From NCBI GenBank assembly GCA_018828585.1, contig JAHJVW010000084.1, positions 1 to 58,718 of the forward strand: DNA of 58,718 nucleotides, written 5' to 3'. The stretch comes from Bacteroidota bacterium (GTDB taxonomy: Bacteria; Bacteroidota; Bacteroidia; Sphingobacteriales; Sphingobacteriaceae). Positions 36,487-45,257 of this stretch are shown here, piece after piece. Position 1 is the stretch's first letter; the number at the start of each line of letters is the position of its first letter. The translations under genes and the position numbers were made by a program. The notes below the pieces were generated by a model, which worked only from the letters and a program-made list of their open reading frames with translations, did not search any database and was not told where the DNA came from.

Positions 36487-36994
36487 AATCTTCTTTTGTA
36501 AGTTTAAAATCCTGCTGATTGTCAAGCTTACTGGCCGGTATTAAATTATATGATTTCTCAATGATTTTTCTCGCTTCTTCAGATTTGGTTTTACCTAAAT
36601 TATGCAGACTTATTCTTTCTCCGGAAGATTGAATATTTGTAGTTACTATATGCACATGTGGATGTCCTGCGTCTTGATGTTGATAGATCAAATAAGGCTG
36701 TTTACTAAAACCTATTCTGCCCATATAATCTTTGGTAATGGCATTGAGTTTTTCTTTATCAAGCTTCTCGCCATTGGCAAAATTTAAAGAAATGTGTAAA
36801 GTATTGGTTTTAACCCTTCCATTTCTTGAAGCCAAATCTTGCAAGCGCATGAGCTTTTCGTTAAAATGAAGAAGCCTAAAATCCTTTTGAAATCCATTTT
36901 CGCCTATTAACTCAGCCAACTTTTTTTCAACTTTGTTTTCATTGTATAACAATGCACCTCTTAAACTTTTTCCGCTAATTATTTTTGCGACCAT
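36410..36994 (-). pseudogene. Truncated MOB relaxase
   Basis: 194 aa of a mobilisation relaxase. It starts normally (MVAKIISGKSLRGALLYNENK) and has the metal-binding three-His motif in HQDAGHPHVHIV (~103-114). Bacteroidota relaxases usually continue for 200 or more residues; here the frame ends 33 bp after entering the RadC gene start region. The cut falls at KEDYGK, where the ATG of RadC begins out of frame, which looks like a deletion joining two genes. The catalytic part may be present, but relaxosome functions of the C-terminus are lost. Confidence 0.8.
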
Positions 36995-37374
36995 AAATCT
37001 GCATAAGTGTTAAACCTATCTTTTATTTTTTTAATGCAGGGTTCTAATTGATTCCTTGAAATATCAATTGCATTTTTCCAATAATGAGCGTCTGGCATTT
37101 CGGCAAAACTGTTGAGTTTTTTGACAGCTTGATTGAAATTATGACTAACGTAATTAAGTTCTTGCCGTAGCAAAATCAGCTCTTCCATTAACTCATCCAT
37201 CGATTGGTTTCTGTGAATAATTTTAACTGGTTTCCCTAATAATAAGCTTCTACTATATTCACTCATTTTTAAGAATGTAGATTTCTGAAATCTCGCTTTT
37301 ACAGTTTGAAATTCGCTTTCAGAAAGCCGGGTATTTAACCATCTTTCTCTTTTAACGTTTTTATTACTCTTCAT
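36979..37374 (-). CDS. MobC-like mobilisation protein
   Basis: 131 aa from the ATG at 37374; a longer frame from 37446 would run into the candidate oriT. It has a ribbon-helix-helix-like start (WLNTRLSESEFQTVKARFQ) and the C-terminal LRQELNYVSHNFNQAVKKLN region typical of MobC/BmgB accessory proteins, which help the relaxase at oriT. Overlaps the relaxase start by 16 bp. Confidence 0.85.
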   Translation of the reverse strand: MKSNKNVKRERWLNTRLSESEFQTVKARFQKSTFLKMSEYSRSLLLGKPVKIIHRNQSMDELMEELILLRQELNYVSHNFNQAVKKLNSFAEMPDAHYWKNAIDISRNQLEPCIKKIKDRFNTYADLWSQK

Positions 37375-37442
37375 TTTTCCTTTTCTTAAAATCCGACTTT
37401 GGAAGATTTTTTTTAATTTCCCGACTGACTTCGGAAGGTAGG

Positions 37443-37477
37443 GCAAGATCCGTTTGTGTCACAAACGTACATCTTGC
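37443..37477. other. Candidate origin of transfer (oriT)
   Basis: A nearly perfect inverted repeat: gcaagatc-cgtttgtg (37443-37458) and cacaaacg-ta-catcttgc (37460-37477) around a single base. It lies directly upstream of mobC and the relaxase, the usual position of oriT in Bacteroidota mobilisable elements. The nick site is not known. Confidence 0.5.
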
Positions 37478-37519
37478 TGACTGCTTCAACGAGGTGGTCC
37501 ACAGCTTTTTAACTTCTGT

Positions 37520-37756
37520 TTAATTAAACATTAAAGTTCCTTTACTTCTTAAATAAGGATTGTTCTTTTGTTTTTTCCACATTCTGTCATTGGCTTTTGC
37601 TCTCCAATTATTCAAGGGTCTTCCTTTGGAATTTTGCCAATTCTTTTTATTGAACTCTTTGAAAAAAAGCTCGGTATCTTCGTTTTCAAAACCCTTTTGA
37701 TTGAAATAAATAATTACTTCTTTCATGGTGGGATAATGTGGATTTCGATTTTCCAT
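37520..37756 (-). CDS. Small mobile-element protein, winged-helix-like
   Basis: 78 aa, basic and aromatic (FEN, FFKEFNKKNWQNSKGRPLNNWRAKANDRMW). The pattern resembles the small DNA-binding modules that follow replication or helicase genes on Bacteroidota elements. It lies 5 bp before the HTH protein gene's 3' end, with the same strand and spacing as a mobilisation operon. Exact role unknown. Confidence 0.65.
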   Translation of the reverse strand: MENRNPHYPTMKEVIIYFNQKGFENEDTELFFKEFNKKNWQNSKGRPLNNWRAKANDRMWKKQKNNPYLRSKGTLMFN

Positions 37757-37761
37757 AACAA

Positions 37762-38106
37762 CTAGTTATGAAGATTTGAACCAGGTTTAGAATCTGATTT
37801 TTTTGAAGACATCATTTGACAGATATCCTCGAAGTCATAATAAATAGAGCCGCCAATTTTGGAGAAAGGTAACGTACCACTGTCTCTCAACGTTTGGAGA
37901 AAACCATGAGAAATTCCAAGCATTTTTTTCACTTCACAGGATTTTAACCATCGTTTACCCGGCTCACCCATACTTTCTTTTATGATGCGCTTAAATTCAG
38001 AAAGCATTTCGTTTTTGAAATCGATTAAATCACCTTGGGTAAGGGGTTGATCGGATGTAGGTATTAAGGTTCTAACCCCTTTACTTTGATTACTTGTTGC
38101 TACCAT
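37762..38106 (-). CDS. Helix-turn-helix (excisionase-like) protein
   Basis: 114 aa from the ATG at 38106; a longer frame from 38160 adds a non-conserved leader. C-terminal HTH_17-type region: RWLKSCEVKKMLGISHGFLQTLRDSGTLPFSKIGGSIYYDFEDI, as in Bacteroidota element proteins that act as excision factors or regulators. It is the first gene of the leftward mobilisation module. Confidence 0.8.
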   Translation of the reverse strand: MVATSNQSKGVRTLIPTSDQPLTQGDLIDFKNEMLSEFKRIIKESMGEPGKRWLKSCEVKKMLGISHGFLQTLRDSGTLPFSKIGGSIYYDFEDICQMMSSKKSDSKPGSNLHN

Positions 38107-38321
38107 AATATTGTTTCTTTTATACAGCAAAGTAGATGAGTTCGCAAATAGAAACTTCACAACCTCAACCTAAGTTGTGAAGTTTTTTTATATAAATTTG
38201 TCTCGTATAATTTTAGAATTGAAACTTTGTGAACTAATATTTAAGCTAGCGGTAATAGTAAAAAGACGTCAGAGTGTCAAATAACCGACAGATAAAAAAA
38301 GCCAACCGCACATATAGCACA

Positions 38322-38365
38322 TTTGGTTTTGCCCGATACAAATGCCCACGCTTAGCAAAACCAAA
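38322..38365. promoter_or_regulatory. Inverted repeat at the left side of the plus-strand cassette
   Basis: An 11-bp perfect inverted repeat, tttggttttgc (38322) and gcaaaaccaaa (38355), with a 22-bp spacer, just before the secreted-protein gene at 38414. The sequence AGCCAAC precedes it (38300) and recurs after the cassette (41777). Could be a regulatory hairpin or a trace of cassette insertion. Confidence 0.35.
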
Positions 38366-38413
38366 AGAGCTAACTTTTACCAACACATAATTTTAATCAT
38401 TACATTTGCTACA

Positions 38414-38731
38414 ATGAAAAGTGTAATCAAAATATTTCTTCTCACTTTCCTTTCGTGTTGCTACATTAACACTGTGTTTGAATTTTCAGACACCGAGAAG
38501 AAAGCCAATTTTGAAAACGAAAGCCATTGCTATATTCAGCAGATTAGTGCAGACAATGCTGACTTTTCTGTAACCCAAAATGCTCCCTTTAATGTCCTTA
38601 ATTTTAATATCCCTAACCAGCACCATTTTTTTACTGATGAACTCTCACTAAATAGCAGTTCATTTTATGAAAAATTTTTCTATCCGCCTCCGAACAAAAT
38701 TTATCTGCTTCATTCCTCTTTATTGATTTGA
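38414..38731 (+). CDS. Small exported protein, unknown
   Basis: 105 aa from the ATG at 38414, giving a signal-like start (MKSVIKIFLLTFLSCCYINTVF). The rest has no motif; the tail FFYPPPNKIYLLHSSLL is a Pro-rich end like those of short proteins preceding Bacteroidota metal-pump genes. 75 bp before the oxidoreductase gene, same strand. Confidence 0.55.
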   Translation: MKSVIKIFLLTFLSCCYINTVFEFSDTEKKANFENESHCYIQQISADNADFSVTQNAPFNVLNFNIPNQHHFFTDELSLNSSSFYEKFFYPPPNKIYLLHSSLLI

Positions 38732-38806
38732 TTTTTTGAGTTGTACTGTTTTACTCTGCATCGCTGCGGAGCATTATCTATTTGTATTAACTCAAACAAA
38801 ATCATA

Positions 38807-40471
38807 ATGACTGATTTTTCATTTCTTCAAATATCAAATTACTTGGGGCTTTTGGCCACAGGAGTTCTTACTTTCAATTTCCTTTTTGGAATGTTGCTTG
38901 GCACAGGTTACAGAAGCCACAATTTCTGGCAAAGACTGCCCGACAGCATAAAGAATTTAAACATTTACAATTTACACAACCTAACTGCTTATGTTGCTTT
39001 GGCTTTAGTGGTTCTCCATCCACTTCTCCTGCTTTTTGATTCTGCAACAAAATTCAAATTCATTGATATTGTTTTTCCAATCAATGCCCCACATCAAAAA
39101 TTATATGTTGCGTTTGGTACATTGGCAATGTTCGCAATCATCACTATAATTATAACCACACAAAAGGTAGTAAAGAAAAAAATGAGTTTCCGAACTTGGA
39201 AAAACATACATCTCATTTCTTATGTTACAGCACTTTTATTTATCATTCACGGAATTGCAATAGATCCACAGCTAAAAGACAGACCTGTTGATATTTTTGA
39301 TGCTGAAAAAATAGTGTCAGAATTGTGTTTACTCATTTTAATTACCGCAACAATTTTTCGCATTCGTTATGCAGTCAAAATCCGAAGAACTACCAAAAAA
39401 TTTCATTCAGTCACAATTGCTCAGGTGATTGAGGAAACCATTGATGCAAAAACTTTTGTGTTTGAAATTCCAAGTAAGTTGAAGAAGAATTTCGCATTCA
39501 CATCAGGACAATTTATTATTATCAAATCATTGATTAATGATAAGGAATATAAAAGGGCTTACTCTCTTTCCGTAAGTCCTTACACCAACGAAAAACACCA
39601 AATAACTGTCAAGCGCATTCAAAATGGAATTGTATCTAACCATCTGAATGACACTTTGAAAAAGGATGATAAAATATTAGTGTTTCCACCATCAGGAGAA
39701 TTTTTCGAAGAACTGAAAAGCAATCTAAGCAACTATTTATTTTTTGCAGGCGGCAGCGGTATCACGCCCATTTATTCCATAATTAAAACACTGCTCAACA
39801 AAGATTCAAACTGCCTGCTCAAACTTATTTACGCAAATCGCAATGAAAACTCAATCATTTTTAAAAATGAGTTAGAAAAATTGGAACAACAGTATCCCAA
39901 TAAATTTAGGGTAACTCATGTTTTAAGTGAAGCTTCAGGTGGTTGGAACGGGATGAAAGGCAGATTGGATAAAGATAAAATGAAAGAGTTTCTAAGCAAC
40001 ATACATAACTATCCGATTGACCAAACCGAATATTATATCTGCGGCCCTTCACCATTTATGGAATTGGTAGAATATGAATTGCTCAATCACAGAATACCTG
40101 CCGACCAAATTAATTTGGAGCGATTTATTTCAATTGGCGATACTGAAGAATCTTTAGAAGTAGGTAATGCGACTGCTGAAACAAATAGTGGACTAAAAAA
40201 AGTTTATGCAACTGTTGAAGGAATAAAAAATACTGTGGTTTGTGAGGAAAATCAAAACATTCTTGATGCCTTGCTCAAAGCGGGTATTGACGCCCCATAT
40301 TCTTGTCGTGAAGGCGTTTGCTCAACTTGTTTGGCAAAACTCATTTCAGGCAAAGTAAAAATGAAAAACTATGCTTCACTCACCGATATTGATATTAGTG
40401 AAAACAATGTGCTTACTTGTCAGGCAATTCCACTAACAAGCGAGACTGAAATTAAATACGATAATCAGTAA
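38807..40471 (+). CDS. Membrane ferric-reductase/FNR/2Fe-2S ferredoxin oxidoreductase
   Basis: 554 aa from the ATG at 38807. Domain order: a ferric-reductase-like haem membrane part (~10-190; His in NLHNLTAYVALALVVLHPLLL and IHLISYVTALLFIIHG), an FAD domain (~205-300; RAYSLSVSP), an NAD(P)H domain (~305-435; FAGGSGITPIYSI, CGPSPFME), and a C-terminal plant-type 2Fe-2S ferredoxin (~465-554; CREGVCSTC with a distal Cys in LTCQA). Takes electrons from NAD(P)H through FAD and Fe-S to haem and an outside acceptor such as Fe(III). Followed after 10 bp by a porin gene. Confidence 0.9.
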   Translation: MTDFSFLQISNYLGLLATGVLTFNFLFGMLLGTGYRSHNFWQRLPDSIKNLNIYNLHNLTAYVALALVVLHPLLLLFDSATKFKFIDIVFPINAPHQKLYVAFGTLAMFAIITIIITTQKVVKKKMSFRTWKNIHLISYVTALLFIIHGIAIDPQLKDRPVDIFDAEKIVSELCLLILITATIFRIRYAVKIRRTTKKFHSVTIAQVIEETIDAKTFVFEIPSKLKKNFAFTSGQFIIIKSLINDKEYKRAYSLSVSPYTNEKHQITVKRIQNGIVSNHLNDTLKKDDKILVFPPSGEFFEELKSNLSNYLFFAGGSGITPIYSIIKTLLNKDSNCLLKLIYANRNENSIIFKNELEKLEQQYPNKFRVTHVLSEASGGWNGMKGRLDKDKMKEFLSNIHNYPIDQTEYYICGPSPFMELVEYELLNHRIPADQINLERFISIGDTEESLEVGNATAETNSGLKKVYATVEGIKNTVVCEENQNILDALLKAGIDAPYSCREGVCSTCLAKLISGKVKMKNYASLTDIDISENNVLTCQAIPLTSETEIKYDNQ

Positions 40472-40481
40472 TCCAAACAAA

Positions 40482-41717
40482 ATGAAAATCATATTTCAGA
40501 TAGCATTTCTTCTCTCAACTTTTACTGTATATGCACAACAAGATAGCATTGCTCCAATTCAGCAAAAATCTGCAAATACATCAGATAAACAAACAGGATT
40601 TCATTACAACCCCGATGCAGGGCTTCAATATAATAAAAGGGATTTTCAATGGACAACTTGGGTTTTTGCTGAAAGACTATTTTCGCCATCACAAAAACCT
40701 TCTTGGCGTAGAGTTCGGCAGGGAATGGAATTTAAGTTTCCAGCATATAACTTTCACATCAATGGAAATAAGTTTCGTACAGCCTTGGTTTACGAAGTTG
40801 ATTTTACGGATAATAATTTTTTCAAAGACAGTCAGCGTTTTAAAATTTGGGAAAATCTTTTTGTATCATTTCAAAATGCAAAAGACCCAAACAGATTCAG
40901 GATATTGTTTGGAGAAAACACTTCTATACTTTCCAGAGAAGATAATTTATCGTCAGGCAATCTTCCAACAATCAACCGCAGCTTGATTTTGGAGCAACAC
41001 GGTTCAACCAATAGTTTCGGAACACAATGGGGCTTTCAGTTTCAATCGCAAGTCAGCAAGAAAACATTTTTACAGGCATCACTTCAAGACAACCGAGGCT
41101 CACTCAATCAGGACAAGCCAAGATTTCAGTTTTGGAATGGCATTGCTTTAAAAATAACACAATCCATTTTACAACCTTCGAACAGCAACAACCATAAATT
41201 AAATATTGGTTTAGCAATTGACGATACAAGAAATATCAAAGACAAATCATTTGCACTTGCATCGGGCATCTACAACAATTTTTTAGGAAGTACACCCGCA
41301 ACAGGAAACAAACTGACATTTGAGAACAATGCTGATTACACTAACACTATAGGAAAACATTTTTACACTTTGGATTATGAGGCAATTTACTCTAATTACT
41401 CAGACCAAAAATTAGATGTTGCTGGTGGATATGGACAATTACAATTTCAAGTGTTTGACAAAAAAAAGTTTGGAGACCTTGTTCCTTTTGCTCGTTATGA
41501 TTTAGTAAAACTTTCAAACTCCAGCGTATCCGCAACAGAGCAAGCAATTAAATTAGGCATAAATTACAACTTGCCATTTACAAACAAATTGGTAAACTTT
41601 CATTTGGAATATGCACATCATTTGCTTAACGGTTCGCCAACAATTCTTACAACTACAGACAAATCTTTTGACGAATTCCGTTTAGAGTTGCGAATAAATG
41701 CAACAAGGTATTTATGA
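40482..41717 (+). CDS. Porin-like outer-membrane protein
   Basis: 411 aa with a signal peptide (MKIIFQIAFLLSTFTVYAQ). The mature chain has repeated amphipathic strands and a C-terminal aromatic strand (FRLELRINATRYL), typical of OprO/OprP-like 16-strand porins. It follows the ferric-reductase-like gene by 10 bp, so it may admit that enzyme's substrate. Base composition is AT-rich, like the neighbouring cassette genes. Confidence 0.8.
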   Translation: MKIIFQIAFLLSTFTVYAQQDSIAPIQQKSANTSDKQTGFHYNPDAGLQYNKRDFQWTTWVFAERLFSPSQKPSWRRVRQGMEFKFPAYNFHINGNKFRTALVYEVDFTDNNFFKDSQRFKIWENLFVSFQNAKDPNRFRILFGENTSILSREDNLSSGNLPTINRSLILEQHGSTNSFGTQWGFQFQSQVSKKTFLQASLQDNRGSLNQDKPRFQFWNGIALKITQSILQPSNSNNHKLNIGLAIDDTRNIKDKSFALASGIYNNFLGSTPATGNKLTFENNADYTNTIGKHFYTLDYEAIYSNYSDQKLDVAGGYGQLQFQVFDKKKFGDLVPFARYDLVKLSNSSVSATEQAIKLGINYNLPFTNKLVNFHLEYAHHLLNGSPTILTTTDKSFDEFRLELRINATRYL

Positions 41718-41802
41718 TTTTGACAACACATACCGCTTGACGGACGAGTTTAATATTGCAATCGGCATAAAAATATAGCCAACGCTGTATGGAAAAATCA
41801 AA

Positions 41803-42834
41803 TTATTGCAGCTGGTTTTTCAACTCTTCCTTACTCGGTAAATACAACTTATATTCTCTGGCAAAAATCTGTTCATTGTTTTCTGGTAACGTAAATTCCA
41901 CAACAGTTTTGTTTTACTGCTTGCACAGGATTATTCCTATTGTCGGGTTTTCATCTGGAGATTTAATTTTCCGGTCGTGGTAATTCACATACATCTGCAT
42001 CTGCCCAATATCTTGATGCGTCAGTTTACCGATTTTCAAATCTATCAGAACAAAACATTTTAGTAAGCGATTGTAAAAAGAAAGGTCGATGTAGAAATGA
42101 TCGCCATCCAACGTGATTCTTTTCTGTCTACTCTCAAATAAAAAGCCTTTGCCCAATTCGAGCATAAACTGTTCAAGTTTATCGATGATGGCTTTTTCCA
42201 AATCACCTTCAGAATAATAATGATCTTCTCTTAAACCTAGGAACTCTAAGACAAACGGAGATTTTAAGGTCTCTATAGGGTTTTCGTAAATCGCACCCTT
42301 TTGTGATTTAGCAATGATTTCATTATGGTTTCTGCTCAATGCCAACCGCTCATAAAGCGAAGAATTGATTTGCCTTTGCATTTCCCTGATAGACCAATTT
42401 CTTTCTGAAGCTTCTGCTTCATAAAAGCTTCTCTCGCTGTCATCATTGATTTTTAAAAGATGAAAATAATGCGTCCAGCTCAGTTTAAAAAGCTCCTGAA
42501 AAAGATTCAGTGATGCCGAAACAGATTTCCGAATCACTGATTCGGAAATCTTAGGCTCGTAGATCAAATAGAATTTTCTGATTTTTTCCAGGTTATCAAC
42601 AGAATAACCTTTGCCATATTCCTTTGTGAGCAGTAAACTTAACTGTTTTAGTGTTTCACTTGAATATAGAGCTTTCTCCTTACCATCCTGTTCATCTTCA
42701 ACAATCATTTTACCGATATAGTAATAGGTAAATACCATAGCAGTATTCACCTGTCTTGCAATAGATCTTCTCGATTCTTCAATAAGATCCCTTACTGCAT
42801 TGAACAAATTATCTGTTTTTTTTAACTCTTTCAT
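41803..42834 (-). pseudogene. YhcG-type PD-(D/E)XK nuclease (DUF1016), interrupted by TAA
   Basis: The frame from 42834 gives the N-terminal domain (about 1-150) and nuclease domain with YIDLSFYNRLLKCFVLIDLK (Asp and D-L-K). It stops at 41914-41916 after GIILCKQ. Reading through this TAA continues in frame with NKTVVEFTLPENNEQIFARE and KLYLPSKEELKNQLQ, the expected end of the family, up to 41803. A single AAA to TAA change (Lys to stop) explains it. The active-site part is upstream of the stop, so the short product could still fold. The start overlaps the integrase stop by 1 bp. Confidence 0.85.
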
Positions 42835-44087
42835 TATAAAGCCCTCCTTAAAATCTCGTGTTTATCATTTTCCAGTTTGTTCTTAAGTACATCCATGTCG
42901 AAGCTTACTTTGTGTTCTACCACCTTTGCGTAGATCTGGGTAGTTCTTATGGATGTATGCCCAAGCATTTTGCTTACCGTTTCGATAGGTACGCCATTGG
43001 AAAGCGTAACCGAGGTAGCGAAAGTATGACGAGCTAAGTGAAAAGTTAGATTTTTGTGGATACCACATATATCGCCAATCTCTTTTAGGTAGCTGTTGAG
43101 CTTTTGGTTAGAAATCCCAGGAAATAGTGTTCCATGAGCGACAGACCGTGGGTGGTTTTTGTATTGTTCTACGATAGCTAACGCTTTAGGAAGTAAAGGA
43201 ACGTTTACCGCTGTATCGGTTTTTTCGCGAAGCGTTTTTATCCATTGGTTTCCATCTATACCTTTTATCACGTTGTGCGGAGTGAGTTACATTACGTCAA
43301 TGTAAGCCATCCCGGTATAACAGCTAAAAACAAAAACATCTCTGGCAAACTGAATTCGTGGAATTTTGATTTCTTTATCTTCGATAGCAAACAGCTCCTC
43401 CTTTGTTAGAAAACCCCGCTCCACTTTGTTGAATTTTAATTTGAACATCACAAAGGGGTCTTTATCCAGCCATTCCATCTTAACACCTAACCTGATGACT
43501 TTACGAAACCGCTCCAAATGTTTCATTACACCGTTGTTGGTCATCCCTTTTTGATGATCTACTGGTTGATGCTTTCTTAAAAAGTATTCAAAAAGAGTGA
43601 TGAACTCATAGTTCAACTCGGTAAGATATAAGTCCTCTTTTTTGAACTGCTTAGCAACAAACTCTTTGAGATATTTTTCGGTGGTGTAATAGTTCTTCAT
43701 TGTACCGATTGCCAACACTTCTATCATGTGCAGGTTGTGGTAGTCCATGAGGGAAGTGAGCGAATGCTTTTGTTCCTCGATGCCAAGGAACTTGTTTTTC
43801 ACAGCATCAGCGTTAACAAACTCACTATCCAATACAAATTCCTGATAAGCAGAAGTTAGTCTGCATCGGATTTCTTCTAAATAACTGTTGAGTGATTTTA
43901 AAGAATCGTTCTTAGGCTTAGCCATTCCCTTTGCCTCATTCCACTCATCAACTCCTACAGATCTTTTTAGTGACATCTCTGTACGAGTTTTGTTCACTAC
44001 AATCCTAACATAAATTGCGGCCTTACCTTTTCCACCTCGATTGGTTCTTAGTACATAGTGGATTCCGAATGTGTTTTTCGTTCTCAT
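42834..44087 (-). pseudogene. Site-specific tyrosine recombinase (island integrase), interrupted by TAA
   Basis: From the ATG at 44087: an Arm-DNA-binding N-terminus (MRTKNTFGIHYVLRTNRGGKGKA), a SAM-like core (~105-215), and the catalytic domain. FSCYTGMAYIDVM, with Ala where many relatives have Arg, is normal for the Bacteroidota group. A TAA at 43287-43289 follows; the same frame then continues LTPHNVIKGIDG and contains HLARHTFAT, KMLGHTSIRTTQIYAKV (His, Arg, His and the nucleophile Tyr). Relatives have Lys at the stop position (VMKL), so AAA to TAA is likely. Without read-through the enzyme lacks its active centre. Confidence 0.9.
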
Positions 44088-44233
44088 TTCTTTAATTTTT
44101 AATACATGGATTGTTTTAAATTTATTTTTCAAAACAGTTCGCAGGAAAATCAAAAAAGTGATTCATATGAATACATTTCAGTCTAAATATTATTCTGTAA
44201 AATTCAGTTTTACAGATAGTTAAACCATTCTCC

Positions 44234-44276
44234 GTGAACAAATCTAATATTTAAAAGTGTTCACCTTATTGTTCAC
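44234..44276. promoter_or_regulatory. Candidate integrase arm-type sites, right end
   Basis: GTTCAC at 44259 and 44271, 12 bp apart, plus the reverse GTGAAC at 44234, between the integrase start and the att repeat. The left end has the same pair spacing at 151 and 163. Confidence 0.4.
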
Positions 44277-44303
44277 ATGACAGGTAGATTATGATGTACT
44301 AAG

Positions 44304-44399
44304 ATAGACTGTTAAAAAACAGAAAACCCTCTAAATTATGATATTTAGAGGGTTTTGTACTCATTTAGACTGAGTCTCAGTCGGGATGGCAGGATTCGA
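44304..44399. repeat. Right copy of island direct repeat
   Basis: Matches 1-96 with three mismatches. It contains the terminator hairpin and the 3' end of tRNA-Pro, and is continuous with the intact tRNA gene. Confidence 0.9.
44323..44356. terminator. tRNA-Pro terminator, right copy
   Basis: A perfect 14-bp stem with 6-nt loop, 25 bp past the tRNA-Pro 3' end, identical to the copy at 20-53. Confidence 0.8.
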
Positions 44400-44454
44400 A
44401 CCTGCGGCCTCCTGCTCCCAAAGCAGGCGCGATACCGGGCTACGCTACATCCCG
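44381..44454 (-). tRNA. tRNA-Pro(TGG)
   Basis: 74 nt, reading 5' to 3' on the minus strand from 44454. The acceptor stem CGGGATG pairs with CATCCCG, discriminator A, no encoded CCA. The anticodon stem CCTGC/GCAGG encloses the loop TTTGGGA, anticodon TGG (44418-44420). The T-loop is TTCGAAT. Its 3' part is the integration target of the island. Confidence 0.95.
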
Positions 44455-44475
44455 AGCTTGTTTGTATTGGGATTG

Positions 44476-44506
44476 CAAAATTAGGTTTTTTAACTGCCTT
44501 TGCAAA
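44476..44506 (-). promoter_or_regulatory. tRNA-Pro promoter
   Basis: On the minus strand TTTG (44506-44503), 19 bp, TAATTTTG (44483-44476). This fits the Bacteroidota TTTG/TAnnTTTG consensus exactly, about 20 bp ahead of the tRNA 5' end. Confidence 0.8.
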
Positions 44507-44614
44507 TTTATTTTAATTTTTTTTTTCAGTGCTATTTAAACCCTTATAAATCAATGTAATAAATTTAAATTGATGGCTATAAAACAAAAAAGCCACAACA
44601 AGGTGTGTTTTTTT

Positions 44615-44635
44615 AGCGGAGAGAGGGATTCGAAC
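44615..44635 (-). repeat. tRNA-Ser-like 3'-end fragment (left border)
   Basis: Reads gcggagaga then gggattcgaac, close to 58684-58704 of the tRNA at the window end with a 2-bp deletion. The T-stem does not continue, so this is a remnant and not a gene. Confidence 0.6.
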
Positions 44636-44825
44636 TTATCTAATAACTACCTGATTGATAGTCATTAAATAATCCTAAATTTTTTATAACTCTCTCTATA
44701 CGCTACTTTATCTTAACTTTGTTGTTCTGCTATTAATATTAAAATTAGGTATTTTACTTGTAAGTTCAAGTAAGAAATGCAACTCAAGAAAAAAACAAAG
44801 AGGAGAACAAACTCCCCTAAGTTTT

Positions 44826-45257
44826 ATGCAAATTGAGACTGTAATGAAACAATGGATATTTACCAGCAGACAGAAAACAGATACGGACTCCAGGATTCCC
44901 CTATTACCCAGAGCTATTGAATTGATGAACAAATACAACAACCCTTCGCAATGTGCCGATGATGGATTGGTGTTGCCGGTACTGAGTAATCAGAAGATGC
45001 ACAGCTATTTGAAAGAAATAGCGGATAGCTGTGATATCCCAAAGGAACTGACCTATCATATTGCCAGGCATACCTTCGCAACCATTGTAACCTTAGAAAA
45101 TGGGGTTTCTATAGAGAGTGTATCAAAGATGTTGGACCATACCAATATCAGAACGACCCAGCATTATGCAAAGATATTGGATCAGCAGGTCGGTTTGGAT
45201 ATGGCTGCGCTTTCAAGAAAGCTCTCTCTAGATAAGGTTTATAACTTATTGCTATAA
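44826..45257 (+). pseudogene. Tyrosine recombinase C-terminal fragment
   Basis: 143 aa that begins inside a catalytic domain (WIFTSRQKTDTDSRIPLLPRA) and contains HIARHTFAT and KMLDHTNIRTTQHYAKI (His, Arg, His, Tyr). The N-terminal two thirds of an integrase are absent upstream. It is a different protein from the island integrase at 42834-44087, so it marks an older or separate integration event. Not active by itself. Confidence 0.85.

Larger units (their letters stand above)
1..44399. mobile_element. tRNA-Pro-integrated genomic island (mobilisable type)
   Basis: The block is bounded by a direct repeat of about 96 bp containing the tRNA-Pro 3' end (1-96 and 44304-44399). It has a tyrosine recombinase next to the right end and a MobC/relaxase pair with a candidate oriT. 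No type IV secretion genes are visible, so it would have been mobilisable rather than self-conjugative. Cargo is copper and divalent-metal resistance, central carbon enzymes and a restriction-like protein. The integrase has an in-frame stop and the relaxase is truncated, so it is probably fixed in place. The left repeat starts at the window edge and may extend further left. Confidence 0.8.
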
